A DNA stretch of 64,000 bases from Rhizobacter sp. Root1221. GTDB lineage: Bacteria; Pseudomonadota; Gammaproteobacteria; Burkholderiales; Burkholderiaceae_C. Location of the stretch: assembly GCF_001425785.1 (NCBI RefSeq), contig NZ_LMDI01000009.1:78675-142674 (forward strand). Reading direction: 5' to 3'. A model generated the notes under the pieces. It was not told the origin of the DNA and made no database searches. It saw nothing but the letters and a program-made list of their open reading frames with translations. A program made the position numbers and the translations under genes. Positions 1 to 8,209 of this stretch are shown here, piece after piece. How positions within the stretch are numbered: position 1 is the first letter of the stretch; each line of letters opens with the position of its first letter.

Positions 1-434
1 ATGTTGGCAAAGCCGTGCGCGGTCGCCAGCAGCACCGGCCAGACGGCGCCGAAGGCAATCACGATCAGCACCATGGCCGGCGACAGGCCGATGAACGCGA
101 TCGCCACCGGCACGATCGCCGATGCCGGCAGCGGACGGATGAATTCGAGTGTGGGCTGCAACCAGGCGCGCAGCAGCGGCGAGATGCCGATCAGTGCGCC
201 GAGCGCGATGCCGATCACCGAAGCGAGCGCCCATCCGTAGGCCATGCGTTCGGCCGTGCCGAGCGTCAGGTGCAGCAGCTCGCCGTGGCGCAGGCCCTCG
301 CTGAGCGACCGCCAGGTCGCGGCCGGGCCGGGCAGGAAGATCGGCGAGATCCACTCGAGCCTGGCGATCACGGCCCACAGCGCGAGCAGGGCCACGCTCA
401 CGCTCACGCTCGCCACGATGGCTCGGGTCTTCAT
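1..434 (-). CDS. ABC transporter permease, NitT/TauT (SsuC-like) type, partial
   Basis: This is the N-terminal part of a second inner-membrane permease of the importer encoded here; the rest lies beyond the left edge. Translating leftward from the ATG at 434 gives an MKTRAIVA start, then hydrophobic segments and the stretch ISPIFLPGPAATWRSL, typical of SsuC/TauC-family permeases. The last residues in the window (FGAVWPVLLATAHGFANI) lie in the cytoplasmic EAA-type loop region that docks on the ATPase. The start overlaps the stop of the preceding permease by 4 bp (ATGA), indicating translational coupling. Two different permeases in one cassette suggest a heterodimeric membrane channel. The substrate cannot be told from sequence; nitrate, sulfonate, taurine or thiamine-precursor-like compounds are the usual range of the family. 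Confidence 0.85.
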   Translation of the reverse strand, partial: MKTRAIVASVSVSVALLALWAVIARLEWISPIFLPGPAATWRSLSEGLRHGELLHLTLGTAERMAYGWALASVIGIALGALIGISPLLRAWLQPTLEFIRPLPASAIVPVAIAFIGLSPAMVLIVIAFGAVWPVLLATAHGFAN

Positions 435-1201
435 GGCTGCTGCGCCAGCGAATGCTGGAACAAGGTTCGTTGAAGCAGCAGCAATCCGGCGCCGAGCCCC
501 CAGCCCAGCAGGCCGATCCAGAGCAGCATCGCGAACATCAGGTCGGGGCGCAGGCTCTGCTGCGCGTTCATCAGCGCATAGCCCAGGCCCTGCGGATTTG
601 CGGCGATCTCGGTCGTCACCGCGACAACGAGCGCGATGCCGACGCACAGGCGAAACGCGACGAAGATGCGCGGCAACGCGGCTGGAAGCACGAGCTTGAG
701 TATCCGTTCCCACCAGGAAAAACCGAGCACGCGCGCCACCTCGAGCAGACGCGGTTCGACATTGCGAACTGCCGCGTGCGAGAGCAGCAGCATCGGCCAG
801 AAGCAGGTGAATGCGATCACCGCGATCTCCATCCGGAAGCCGAAGCCGAACACCAGCATCGACAGCGGAATCAGTGCCACCGACGGCACCGGCCTCAGCA
901 ACTCGACCGACAGTGCCGCCGCGTCGGAGGCCGCGCGCGACAGGCCGAACCAGATGCCGGCGGCCAGGCCCACGCCGCCGCCGAGCGCGAGCCCGGCGAG
1001 TGCCGCAGCCAGCGTTTGCGCCGACAGTCTGAGCGCGCTGCCGTCGGCGATCGCCTGCGCCAATGCATTGAGCACGTCGGTGGGGCGGGCCAGCGCGTCG
1101 CTCTCGACAGGCTTGATGCGCATTGCCACTTCGGCGAGCACCAGCAGCGTCACCGGAAGGACCCAGCCTCGCCATCCGAGCCGATCGAGAACGGCGCGCA
1201 T
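431..1201 (-). CDS. ABC transporter permease, NitT/TauT family
   Basis: This 256-residue integral membrane subunit of a binding-protein-dependent importer has about six hydrophobic segments. It also has the family's cytoplasmic coupling loop (EVARVLGFSWWERILKLVLPAALPRIFVAFRLCVGIALVVAV, around residues 155-195), which contacts the ATPase. Length and layout match SsuC/TauC proteins. Its start codon overlaps the stop of the ATPase gene at 1201 and its stop overlaps the next permease at 431-434, so ATPase, permease 1 and permease 2 form a tightly coupled operon. It probably pairs with the partial permease at the left edge. The transported solute is not identifiable. Confidence 0.9.
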   Translation of the reverse strand: MRAVLDRLGWRGWVLPVTLLVLAEVAMRIKPVESDALARPTDVLNALAQAIADGSALRLSAQTLAAALAGLALGGGVGLAAGIWFGLSRAASDAAALSVELLRPVPSVALIPLSMLVFGFGFRMEIAVIAFTCFWPMLLLSHAAVRNVEPRLLEVARVLGFSWWERILKLVLPAALPRIFVAFRLCVGIALVVAVTTEIAANPQGLGYALMNAQQSLRPDLMFAMLLWIGLLGWGLGAGLLLLQRTLFQHSLAQQP

Positions 1202-2025
1202 CAGTGCGTGTCCTTCACATGGTCGAAGGCGGCGCGGCGCAGGCGCAGGAACTCGGGCTCCTCGCGCGTGCTGAGCTGGTCGCGCGGCCGCGGCAAGTTG
1301 ACCTCGAAGGTCTGGGCCAGGCTGCCGCGCTCGCCTGGCGCGGCCCGCAGGGCCAGCACGGTGTCTCCGAGGTAGATGGCTTCCTCGAGGTCGTGCGTGA
1401 TGAAAAGCACCGTGGTGCCCGACTCCTGCACCAGTTGCAGCATCTCATCCTGCAGCGTCTGGCGTGTCATCGCATCGAGGGCGCCGAAAGGTTCGTCCAT
1501 CAGCAGCACCGCGGGCTCCTGCGCCAGGCAGCGGGCAATCTGCAGACGCTGCTGCATGCCGCCCGACATTTGGCTGGGGTACTTGCCGGCATGCTGGGCC
1601 AGACCGACCTTGGCCAGCAGTTGCCGGATGCGATCGGCGCGCTCGCTCTTGGCAACGTGCGCTGCCTCGAGTGCGAGGCTCACGTTGCCGGCCACGGTGC
1701 GCCAGGGCAGCAAGGCCTTGGCGTAGTCCTGGAACACGATCGCGACATCGTGCGCCGGCCCGGTGATGGGCGTGCCGTTGCGTCGCACTTCACCTGCGCT
1801 TGGTTTCACCAGGCCGGTGAGCAGCCGCAACAGCGTCGTCTTGCCGCAGCCCGACGGGCCGATCACGCAGACGAACTCGCCGCGCCGCATGCTGAAGCTC
1901 AGGCGGTTGATGACGCGCACCGCGCCGAAGTCGAGCGCGACCTGGTCGAAGACGATCAGTGGCGCATCGGCCTGTGCCGGTGTCATGACCTGCGGGTGCT
2001 GGGTTGTTCGCAACAGTGCATTCAT
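1201..2025 (-). CDS. ABC transporter ATP-binding protein, NitT/TauT family
   Basis: Cytoplasmic ATPase driving the importer. From the ATG at 2025 the protein has 274 residues with a Walker A motif GPSGCGKT (residues 56-63), the signature MSGGMQQRLQIARCLA, Walker B VLLMDEPFGALD and the switch histidine in TVLFITHDLEEA. This is the complete set of active ABC ATPase motifs in SsuB/TauB-like order. The frame stays open further upstream, but that part lies inside the binding-protein gene and codes for a low-complexity Arg/His-rich shadow, so the start at 2025, five bases after the binding-protein stop, is chosen. It is third in the operon tetR - binding protein - ATPase - permease - permease. Confidence 0.92.
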   Translation of the reverse strand: MNALLRTTQHPQVMTPAQADAPLIVFDQVALDFGAVRVINRLSFSMRRGEFVCVIGPSGCGKTTLLRLLTGLVKPSAGEVRRNGTPITGPAHDVAIVFQDYAKALLPWRTVAGNVSLALEAAHVAKSERADRIRQLLAKVGLAQHAGKYPSQMSGGMQQRLQIARCLAQEPAVLLMDEPFGALDAMTRQTLQDEMLQLVQESGTTVLFITHDLEEAIYLGDTVLALRAAPGERGSLAQTFEVNLPRPRDQLSTREEPEFLRLRRAAFDHVKDTH

Positions 2026-2030
2026 GGCAT

Positions 2031-2972
2031 CTACTTGACGATCAGCGACGACACCATTGGCGGCTTCTTCAGCATGTCCTGGTTGCGCATCGTGTCGGTC
2101 CAGAAACGCATCTGCGCGTCGCTCAGGTCGACCACCAGGTTCGGCCACGGTGTGGCTTTCAGAACCGGCGGCGGCACCTTGAAGTACTTGCCGAGTGCGG
2201 CGTAGGCCTCGTCGCGGTTGGAGATCGAGAAGGCAATCGCTTCGGCAAGTGCCTCGCGGAAGGCCTTGACCTCGGGGCCGTTCGCGGTGGCCCACTTGCG
2301 CGTTGAGGTGTAGACGACGTTTGCGAAGCCGCTCGGCGTGTCGGTGGAGAAGCCCGGCACGATGGTGCCGGCCTGCGTCTGCACGATGCGGCCGACGAAA
2401 GGCTCGGCTGTGACGGCCGCATCGATGCTGCCGCCCTTGAGCACGTCGCCGATCTGCGGCAGTGGCACTTCGATGAAGGTGACGCGCTTCGGGTCGACGC
2501 CCTTGTCGATCAGCCACCGCCGCACCAGCACGTGGAGCGTGCCGCCCAGGCCCGGCACGCCGAATTTCTTGCCGACCAGATCCTGTGCGGTCTTGATGGC
2601 GGCGGCTGGCCGCGCGACGATGTTGACGTAGCCCTTGGTGTTGTCGTACGTGCTGCCGCTGGCCAGCGTCACGAGGTCGAGCCCGCTGTCGACGGCCTGC
2701 AGCAGCACAGGCGGCGTGGTGCCGCCGATCTGGATCGAATCCGAGATCACCGCTGGCGGGATGCTGGAGGTCAGCGTGATCAACTGCAACTCGACGTTGA
2801 GCTTGCGCTTCTCGAAGAAGCCGCGCTCCTTGGCGATGAAGGCGGCGGCGAAATCGGGCACGGCTGTGTAGCCGATGACGATCTTCTTTTGCGCCTGGGC
2901 CGCGGCACTGCCGAGAAGCAGCAAGGCCAGGAAAACGCTCCGCAGGCGCTTGGGGTTCATGAATGTCTTCAT
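2031..2972 (-). CDS. ABC transporter substrate-binding protein, NitT/TauT-like
   Basis: Periplasmic solute receptor of the importer, 313 residues. A signal peptide is visible (MKTFMNPKRLRSVFLALLLLGSAAAQA, cleavage likely after AQA), followed by the family's typical beginning KIVIGYTAVPDFAAAFIAKERGFFEKRKLNVELQ. The middle part has the usual NMT1/TauA-like features (SIDAAVTAEPFVGRIVQ; PSGFANVVYTS). It lies 12 bp downstream of the tetR stop, and the ATPase starts 5 bp after its own stop, so one transcript from the tetR promoter very probably serves all genes. The family binds nitrate, sulfonates, pyrimidine precursors or aromatic acids; nothing in the residues fixes which one. Confidence 0.9.
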   Translation of the reverse strand: MKTFMNPKRLRSVFLALLLLGSAAAQAQKKIVIGYTAVPDFAAAFIAKERGFFEKRKLNVELQLITLTSSIPPAVISDSIQIGGTTPPVLLQAVDSGLDLVTLASGSTYDNTKGYVNIVARPAAAIKTAQDLVGKKFGVPGLGGTLHVLVRRWLIDKGVDPKRVTFIEVPLPQIGDVLKGGSIDAAVTAEPFVGRIVQTQAGTIVPGFSTDTPSGFANVVYTSTRKWATANGPEVKAFREALAEAIAFSISNRDEAYAALGKYFKVPPPVLKATPWPNLVVDLSDAQMRFWTDTMRNQDMLKKPPMVSSLIVK

Positions 2973-2984
2973 CGACGTGATGCC

Positions 2985-3689
2985 TCAGTGTGTGGATGCG
3001 CTGCAGGCGGCGCGGATGCCTGCGGCAATGAATCGCACGAGAATCGGCCCCGAGCGCTTTGGGTCTCCGGCGACGTTCTCGCCCAGGGATAGCCGCTCGA
3101 TCCGGCGATCGGTTACGTGCAGGAGCAGGGCGCCGAGTGCGAACTGGTAGCAGTACGCCACCGTGCCGCGGCTGGCCCGCGGCGAGGCGGCCATCAGTGC
3201 ATTGATGAACGCGTGGGCCAGGGGGTCGAAGAGATCGCGGATCACGGTCTCGTCTTCTTCCAGTTGCTCATTCATGCCGCGGGCCATGAGGCGCAGGAAG
3301 TGGCGCCCGTCCTCGCTGGCGGCCACGGTCAACACCGGGAGCACAAACGCCTTGACGATCTCATCCAGAAGCTGGCCCGGAGCGGCTTCTTCCTGTGCCT
3401 TTGCCAAGGCGGCGAGCCGCGCCTGGATGTAGCCGGAGCGTTCGCGGTAGATCTGCTGGTAGAGCTCGGCCTTGGGGCCGAAGTAGTAGCCGACGAGTGC
3501 CAGCGGCACGCCCGCCTCGTCAGCGATGTCCCGGATCGAGACGCCGTGGAAGCCTTTGGAGGCAAACAGGCGTTCCGCGGCAAGCAGGATATTGCGCCGG
3601 CGGTTTGGTGCGAGATCGGTGTCCGCTTCGGTTGGGCTGCTCGAACGGGGCGACCGCTTCGCACTCGCGACCCTTGCTTTCTCGGTCAT
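2985..3689 (-). CDS. TetR/AcrR family transcriptional regulator of the adjacent ABC importer
   Basis: One-component DNA-binding regulator, 234 residues. The N-terminal helix-turn-helix is clear (RRNILLAAERLFASKGFHGVSIRDIADEAGVPLALVGYYFGPKAELYQQIY, residues 29-79), and the C-terminal half matches the CecR/DUF1956-type ligand domain often found with this HTH (VLPVLTVAASEDGRHFLRLMARGMNEQ). The ATG at 3689 is preceded by an AGGAG ribosome-binding site nine bases away. It is the first gene of the leftward transporter operon, and three copies of one palindrome lie 49-154 bp upstream, which fits autorepression and ligand-induced expression of the transporter. The inducer is probably the transported compound or a relative (inference). 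Confidence 0.9.
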   Translation of the reverse strand: MTEKARVASAKRSPRSSSPTEADTDLAPNRRRNILLAAERLFASKGFHGVSIRDIADEAGVPLALVGYYFGPKAELYQQIYRERSGYIQARLAALAKAQEEAAPGQLLDEIVKAFVLPVLTVAASEDGRHFLRLMARGMNEQLEEDETVIRDLFDPLAHAFINALMAASPRASRGTVAYCYQFALGALLLHVTDRRIERLSLGENVAGDPKRSGPILVRFIAAGIRAACSASTH

Positions 3690-3737
3690 GTCTAAAACTC
3701 CTGTCTGACAACCGCGTCATCCGCCGATTGCGTAATC

Positions 3738-3754
3738 TTGTACGAACGTACCAA
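3738..3754. promoter_or_regulatory. TetR-type operator copy 1 (TTGTACGAACGTACCAA)
   Basis: Inverted repeat GTACG-AA-CGTAC, the promoter-proximal copy of three matching palindromes upstream of the leftward tetR-ABC operon. Its centre is 22 bp, about two helical turns, from copy 2, which would put two dimers on the same DNA face. Assignment to the adjacent TetR protein is an inference from position and symmetry. Confidence 0.65.
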
Positions 3755-3759
3755 TTGTC

Positions 3760-3775
3760 TTGTACGACTGTACAA
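3760..3775. promoter_or_regulatory. TetR-type operator copy 2 (TTGTACGACTGTACAA)
   Basis: Inverted repeat with perfect six-base arms TTGTAC / GTACAA around GACT. It matches copies 1 and 3 in the core TGTACG-N2-CGTACA and lies between tetR and the end of hexR, where the tetR-ABC promoter must be. Confidence 0.65.
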
Positions 3776-3829
3776 TTCAAGACTAGGGCTTTCCCGATCA
3801 CGAGTCGCTTGCCGAAAGGGCGACGAATC

Positions 3830-3843
3830 TGTACGACCGTACA
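3830..3843. promoter_or_regulatory. TetR-type operator copy 3 (TGTACGACCGTACA)
   Basis: The most perfect copy: arms TGTACG / CGTACA around AC. It lies 69 bp from copy 2 (centre to centre), upstream of the probable promoter and just after the hexR stop. Such a distal copy could support looping or cooperative binding (inference). Confidence 0.6.
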
Positions 3844-3911
3844 TCGATGAACGGGTTGTGACTGCGCTTCGTGCAGTGCAGCGCCTCTCCCGTCGGCACG
3901 CAGGCCGGCGG

Positions 3912-4799
3912 TCACGACTCCGGCGTGCGCTTTTCCTGCAGCACCGCCTTCGAGCGGCGCAGCTGCGCCACGAGCTCGGGGCCGCGGGCCAGGGCCACCG
4001 ACACTGCCAGCACGTCCAGTACCGCGAGGTGGGCCAGGCGCGAGGTCATCGGGGCGTAGACGTCGGGGTCTTCCGGCACGTCCACGTTCAGCGAGATGTC
4101 GCACGCCTGGGCCAGTGGCGAGCCCGGCACGGTGATGCCGATGGCGGTGGCACCCGCTTCGCGGGCGATCTCCACGCTGCGGATCACGTCGCGCGTGCGG
4201 CCGCTGCCCGAGATGGCCACCAGCACGTCGCCGGGTTTCAGCATTGACGCCGACATGGCCTGCACGTGGGTGTCCGAGTGTGCCGCCGTGGGCACGCCGA
4301 GGCGGAAGAACTTGTGCTGGGCGTCGAGGGCCACGATGCCCGAGTTGCCCACGCCGTAGAACTCGATGCGGTGCGCCGCCGACAGCGCCTCGACCGATCG
4401 CGTGAGCGATGACGGGTCGAGGTGGTTGCGCACCGTGACCAGTGCCGCGATGGCCCGGTCGAACACCTTGGCGCCCACCTCCGCGCTGGAGTCCTGCGCA
4501 TTCACGTCGTGGTGGATGTAGGGCAGGCCGGTGGCCAGGCTCTTCGCGAGCCGGAGCTTGAATTCCCGCAGCCCGCTGAACCCCAGCGCGGTGCAGAAAC
4601 GCGCGATGGTGGGCTGGCTCACGCCGGCGCGGTGCGCCAGTTCGGCAAACGACAGGTCGATGGCCTCGTTCGGGTGCTGCAGCACGTAGTCGGCCGCGAG
4701 CCGCTCGGACGGCCGCAACTGCGCACGCGCGGCCTCGATGCGTTGCAGCAGCGTGGCCGTGGCGGCGGGCGGTTCAGGGGGCTTCGGGGTGCGGGGCAT
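3912..4799 (-). CDS. hexR: HexR, RpiR-family repressor of Entner-Doudoroff genes
   Basis: Transcriptional regulator with an N-terminal RpiR-type helix-turn-helix (SFAELAHRAGVSQPTIARFCTALGFSGLREFKLRLAKSLA, about residues 50-90) and a C-terminal SIS sugar-phosphate-binding domain (RIEFYGVGNSGIVALDAQHKFFRLG, residues about 143-168; VAISGSGRTRDVI). Its 295 residues match HexR, which in proteobacteria binds 2-keto-3-deoxy-6-phosphogluconate and releases DNA. It lies 15 bp downstream of pgl and shares that transcript, divergent from edd-eda-zwf. Two HexR-like boxes are present in the divergent promoter region. The family and context make the assignment strong; the exact ligand is known from relatives, not from this sequence. 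Confidence 0.9.
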   Translation of the reverse strand: MPRTPKPPEPPAATATLLQRIEAARAQLRPSERLAADYVLQHPNEAIDLSFAELAHRAGVSQPTIARFCTALGFSGLREFKLRLAKSLATGLPYIHHDVNAQDSSAEVGAKVFDRAIAALVTVRNHLDPSSLTRSVEALSAAHRIEFYGVGNSGIVALDAQHKFFRLGVPTAAHSDTHVQAMSASMLKPGDVLVAISGSGRTRDVIRSVEIAREAGATAIGITVPGSPLAQACDISLNVDVPEDPDVYAPMTSRLAHLAVLDVLAVSVALARGPELVAQLRRSKAVLQEKRTPES

Positions 4800-4814
4800 C
4801 GGAACGGGGAAAGG

Positions 4815-5534
4815 TCAGGGGCTCCAGTACATCCTAAGCGGTCGCGTGCGGTGCTGGAGCAGGTGGTCGATGGGCAGTGGTGACGCGGTTCGGCTGGAGC
4901 GGGCTTCGCCCGACAGCATGGCGGCCTTCTGGGTGCCTTGCACAAGCAATGCCACGTTGGCTGCGGCCAGCAATGCAGCCAGGTTCATGCCCAGGCGCGC
5001 GTGCGGGGCCACCGGCGGGTCGATGGCGGCCAGCGACGGGGTGGCTGCCGGGTCGAGCGCGGCGGCCAGGCCGGCGGCCTTCGGGAACAGCGATGCGGTA
5101 TGGCCGTCTTCGCCCATGCCCAGCACGATGACGTCGGCACCGGCCAGCACCGTCTCCAGGGCCCGGTTGCGCTCCGCGACGGCTTCGGCCGGGTGGTCGG
5201 TGCGGGTTTTCAGCGGCACGAACGTGGCGGCCGCGGCGTGGCGGGTCAGCAGGCGGTCGCGCACGAGGCGCTCGTTGCTGTCGCCGGTGGCCGGGTCGAC
5301 CCAGCGTTCGTCCACGAGGGTGATCGTGACGTTGGCCCAGTCGAGGCGCGACCGCGAGAGTTCATCGAACAGCAGGCCGGGGCTGCGGCCGCCAGAGACG
5401 GCGAGCGTGGCGCGGCCGCGCGCCTGCAATGCGGCGGTGAGCCGCTGGGCCACGTCGTGCGCGAGCGTCTGCGCGGCCTGCAGCGGGTTTTCGAATGTGT
5501 GGAGTTCCGGTTCGCGGAGGGAGGGCGTGGTCAT
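4815..5534 (-). CDS. pgl: 6-phosphogluconolactonase
   Basis: Hydrolyses 6-phosphogluconolactone, the product of Zwf, to 6-phosphogluconate in the cytoplasm. The protein has 239 residues, the usual length, with the NagB/RpiA-fold lactonase signature (RATLAVSGGRSPGLLFDELSR; ITLVDERWVDPATGDSNERLVRDRLL; DVIVLGMGEDGHTASLFP, which includes the catalytic histidine in GHTASLFP). It is first in a leftward pgl-hexR transcript, divergent from edd-eda-zwf, so the two arms encode the whole route from glucose-6-phosphate to pyruvate plus glyceraldehyde-3-phosphate and its regulator. The promoter region contains two HexR-like palindromes, so co-regulation of both arms is likely. Confidence 0.93.
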   Translation of the reverse strand: MTTPSLREPELHTFENPLQAAQTLAHDVAQRLTAALQARGRATLAVSGGRSPGLLFDELSRSRLDWANVTITLVDERWVDPATGDSNERLVRDRLLTRHAAAATFVPLKTRTDHPAEAVAERNRALETVLAGADVIVLGMGEDGHTASLFPKAAGLAAALDPAATPSLAAIDPPVAPHARLGMNLAALLAAANVALLVQGTQKAAMLSGEARSSRTASPLPIDHLLQHRTRPLRMYWSP

Positions 5535-5545
5535 CGAGGGTGCTC

Positions 5546-5560
5546 GGTAGTTAATCTACA
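5546..5560. promoter_or_regulatory. HexR-type box 1 (GGTAGTTAATCTACA)
   Basis: Fifteen-base imperfect palindrome of the form TGTAG-N5-CTACA (first base G). It begins 12 bp upstream of the pgl start. It matches the general pattern of HexR sites described in gammaproteobacteria (TGTA...TACA with an AT-rich centre). Binding here is inferred from the adjacent hexR gene. Confidence 0.6.
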
Positions 5561-5653
5561 GAATTGGCGCCTCGTGGGCGCGAGCTGCAGTGTGATTGCA
5601 GCGTTCATCGGGTCAATACGGATGATCGAGGCTGGAAATCGCTTCGAAGAACG

Positions 5654-5668
5654 TGTAGCATTCCTACA
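5654..5668. promoter_or_regulatory. HexR-type box 2 (TGTAGCATTCCTACA)
   Basis: Fifteen-base palindrome with perfect arms TGTAG / CTACA and a five-base centre, 48 bp before the edd start. With box 1 it brackets the divergent pgl/edd promoters, centre-to-centre distance 108 bp. Confidence 0.65.
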
Positions 5669-5715
5669 AGTTCGCAAGTATCACTCAGAAGTCGATTCAG
5701 TTCGACCCCCGATCC

Positions 5716-7572
5716 ATGCCTCTTCATCCCGTGGTTGCGCGTGTCACCGACCGTGTCCGTGCCCGCAGCACAACCACCCGCGCCGATTACCTCGATACCG
5801 TGGCCGCCAGCCGTCTGGCTGGTGTGGCCCGAGGCGCCATCTCGTGCACGAACCTCGCGCACGCCATGGCTGCCCACCCCTCGCATGAAAAGCTGGTGTT
5901 GCGTGAGGCCCACCGGCCGAACGTGGCCGTCGTCACGTCGTACAACGACATGCTGTCGGCCCACCAGCCTTATGCGGACTATCCCGCGCTGATCAAGCGC
6001 GCCCTGCACGGCGCCGGCGCCGTCGGCCAGGTGGCCGGCGGCGTGCCCGCGATGTGCGACGGTGTCACGCAGGGGCAACCCGGCATGGAACTGTCGCTGT
6101 TCTCGCGCGACGTCATCGCCATGTCCACCGCCGTGGCGCTGTCGCACGGCGTGTTCGATGCGGCCATGTGCCTGGGGGTGTGCGACAAGATCGTGCCGGG
6201 CCTCTTGATCGGTGCGCTGCACTTCGGCCACCTGCCGGTGGTGTTCGTGCCCGCGGGCCCCATGCTGACGGGCCTCGGCAACGACGAAAAGGCGAAGATC
6301 CGCCAGCTGCACGCCAAGGGCCAGGTAGACCGCGCCGCGCTGCTCGAAGCGGAAAGCCGCGCGTACCACGGCGCCGGCACCTGCACGTTCTACGGCACCG
6401 CCAACAGCAACCAGTTGCTGATGGAGGTGATGGGCCTGCACCTGCCGGGTGCCGCCTTCGTGCCGCCCAACACCCCGCTGCGTGCCGCGCTGACCGAAGC
6501 CGCCGCCGTGCGCGTGGCGTCGCTCACCGCGCAGGGCAGCGAGTACACGCCGATCGCCCAGGTGGTGGACGAGCGCACCATCGTCAACGCGATCGTCGCG
6601 CTGCTGGCCACCGGGGGCTCCACGAACCACACGATCCACCTGGTCGCCATCGCCCGGGCGGCCGGCATCCTGATCGACTGGAGCGACTTCGACACGCTGT
6701 CGCAAGCCATCCCGCTGCTGACACGCATCTACCCGAACGGCAACGCCGACATCAACCACTTCCATGCCTCCGGCGGCATGGGCACGCTGATCGGCAACAT
6801 GCTGGCCGAAGGCCTGCTGCACGCCGACGTGAGCACCGTGGCGGGCCCGGGCCTTGCCCGCTATGCCGAGGAACCGGTGCTGCCCGACGACGGCAAGATC
6901 ACGTGGCGCGCCGCACCGGCCGCGAGCATCGACACCAGCGTGCTGCGCCCGGTGGCCGACCCGTTCAGCGCCGACAGCGGCCTGCGCATGCTGAGCGGCA
7001 ACCTCGGCCGCGCGGTGATCAAGGTGTCCGCCGTCAAGCCCGAACACCGCCGTGTCGAGGCGCCGGCCGTCGTGTTCGCGAGCCAGGACGAATTCCTGAA
7101 GCGCTACAAGGCCGGCGAACTCGACCGCAGCTTCGTCGCGGTGCTGCGGTTCCAGGGCCCGCAGGCCAACGGCATGCCCGAGTTGCACCAGTTGACCCCC
7201 GCGCTCGCCAACTTGCAGGACAAGGGGCTGGCGGTGGCGCTGGTCACCGACGGCCGCATGTCCGGCGCGTCGGGCAAGGTGCCCGCCGCCATCCACATCA
7301 CCCCCGAGGCGCTGGGCCAGGGGCCGATCGGCAAGGTGCGCGATGGCGACATCGTGCTGCTCGACGCCGACCATGGCGTGCTCGCGGTGCACGTGCCGGC
7401 GGGCGAATGGGCGGCGCGTCCGCTCGCGCCGGCCCCGGCCGGCGTGCAGCGTGGCATGGGCCGCGAGATGTTCACCGCGGCGCGGGCCGCGGCCGGCACC
7501 GCCGAAGAAGGGGCCACCACGTTCGGTTGGGCACCCGTCACCACCAAGGAAACGATCGATGAAAACGCGTGA
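5716..7572 (+). CDS. edd: Phosphogluconate dehydratase (Entner-Doudoroff)
   Basis: Converts 6-phosphogluconate to 2-keto-3-deoxy-6-phosphogluconate. The protein has 618 residues, a standard Edd length, with IlvD/Edd family motifs: [14 protein letters not shown] (about residue 80), [29 protein letters not shown] (around 110-140) including an iron-sulfur cysteine, [10 protein letters not shown] with a second cysteine, and the C-terminal [15 protein letters not shown] at 5716 is chosen because it begins the conserved N-terminus. It is first gene of edd-eda-zwf and overlaps eda by 14 bp. Control by HexR through the two boxes upstream is expected. Confidence 0.95.
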   Translation: MPLHPVVARVTDRVRARSTTTRADYLDTVAASRLAGVARGAISCTNLAHAMAAHPSHEKLVLREAHRPNVAVVTSYNDMLSAHQPYADYPALIKRALHGAGAVGQVAGGVPAMCDGVTQGQPGMELSLFSRDVIAMSTAVALSHGVFDAAMCLGVCDKIVPGLLIGALHFGHLPVVFVPAGPMLTGLGNDEKAKIRQLHAKGQVDRAALLEAESRAYHGAGTCTFYGTANSNQLLMEVMGLHLPGAAFVPPNTPLRAALTEAAAVRVASLTAQGSEYTPIAQVVDERTIVNAIVALLATGGSTNHTIHLVAIARAAGILIDWSDFDTLSQAIPLLTRIYPNGNADINHFHASGGMGTLIGNMLAEGLLHADVSTVAGPGLARYAEEPVLPDDGKITWRAAPAASIDTSVLRPVADPFSADSGLRMLSGNLGRAVIKVSAVKPEHRRVEAPAVVFASQDEFLKRYKAGELDRSFVAVLRFQGPQANGMPELHQLTPALANLQDKGLAVALVTDGRMSGASGKVPAAIHITPEALGQGPIGKVRDGDIVLLDADHGVLAVHVPAGEWAARPLAPAPAGVQRGMGREMFTAARAAAGTAEEGATTFGWAPVTTKETIDENA

Positions 7573-8179
7573 AATCCTCGCCCTGTCGCCGGTGATGCCG
7601 GTGATCGCCCTCGACCGCCTGGCCGACGCCGTGCCGCTCGCCCGTGCGCTGGTGCGCGGAGGCATCCGCCTGCTCGAAGTCACGCTGCGCACGCCGGTGG
7701 CACTCGACTGCGTGCGTGCCATCAAGGCCGAGGTGCCCGAAGCCGTGGTGGGCGTGGGCACCATCGTGACCCCGGCCGACCTGGAGGAATCCATCGAGGC
7801 CGGCGCTGCGTTCGGCGTGAGCCCCGGTGCATCGGCCGCGCTGCTGCGTGCCGCCGCCGCGTCGCCGTTGCCGTTCGTGCCCGGCGTGATGACCCCGTCC
7901 GACGTGATCAACGCGATCGACGCCGGCTTCCACACGATGAAACTCTTCCCGGCGGCCCAGGCCGGCGGGCTGGAGATGCTCAAGGCGCTGGGCGGCCCAT
8001 TCCCGCATGCTCGCTTTTGCCCCACCGGTGGTGTCACACTGCAGTCCGCCCCCGCGCTGCTGGCGCTGAAAAACGTCGTCTGCGTGGGTGGCTCGTGGCT
8101 CACCCCGTCGGCGCTGATCGCCAACGGCGACTGGGCGGCCATCGAAACCCTGGCCCGCGATGCCGCGGCACTGCGCTGA
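7559..8179 (+). CDS. eda: 2-keto-3-deoxy-6-phosphogluconate aldolase
   Basis: Class I aldolase splitting KDPG into pyruvate and glyceraldehyde-3-phosphate. From ATG 7559 the protein is 206 residues, the family's usual size. Visible elements are [34 protein letters not shown] near the N-terminus (with the catalytic Glu of LLEVTLRT), [13 protein letters not shown], and the Schiff-base lysine region [14 protein letters not shown] (about residue 127). The gene starts inside the end of edd (14-bp overlap in another frame), which implies coupled translation. A longer open frame upstream is a shadow of edd. Confidence 0.95.
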   Translation: MKTREILALSPVMPVIALDRLADAVPLARALVRGGIRLLEVTLRTPVALDCVRAIKAEVPEAVVGVGTIVTPADLEESIEAGAAFGVSPGASAALLRAAAASPLPFVPGVMTPSDVINAIDAGFHTMKLFPAAQAGGLEMLKALGGPFPHARFCPTGGVTLQSAPALLALKNVVCVGGSWLTPSALIANGDWAAIETLARDAAALR

Positions 8180-8209
8180 CACCTGACCCACGGACGGCCC
8201 GACACCACC

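Noticed and set aside
2026..2517. Longer start for the ABC ATPase inside the binding-protein gene
   Set aside because: The extra N-terminus is an out-of-frame reading of the binding protein; ATG 2025 lies right after its stop.
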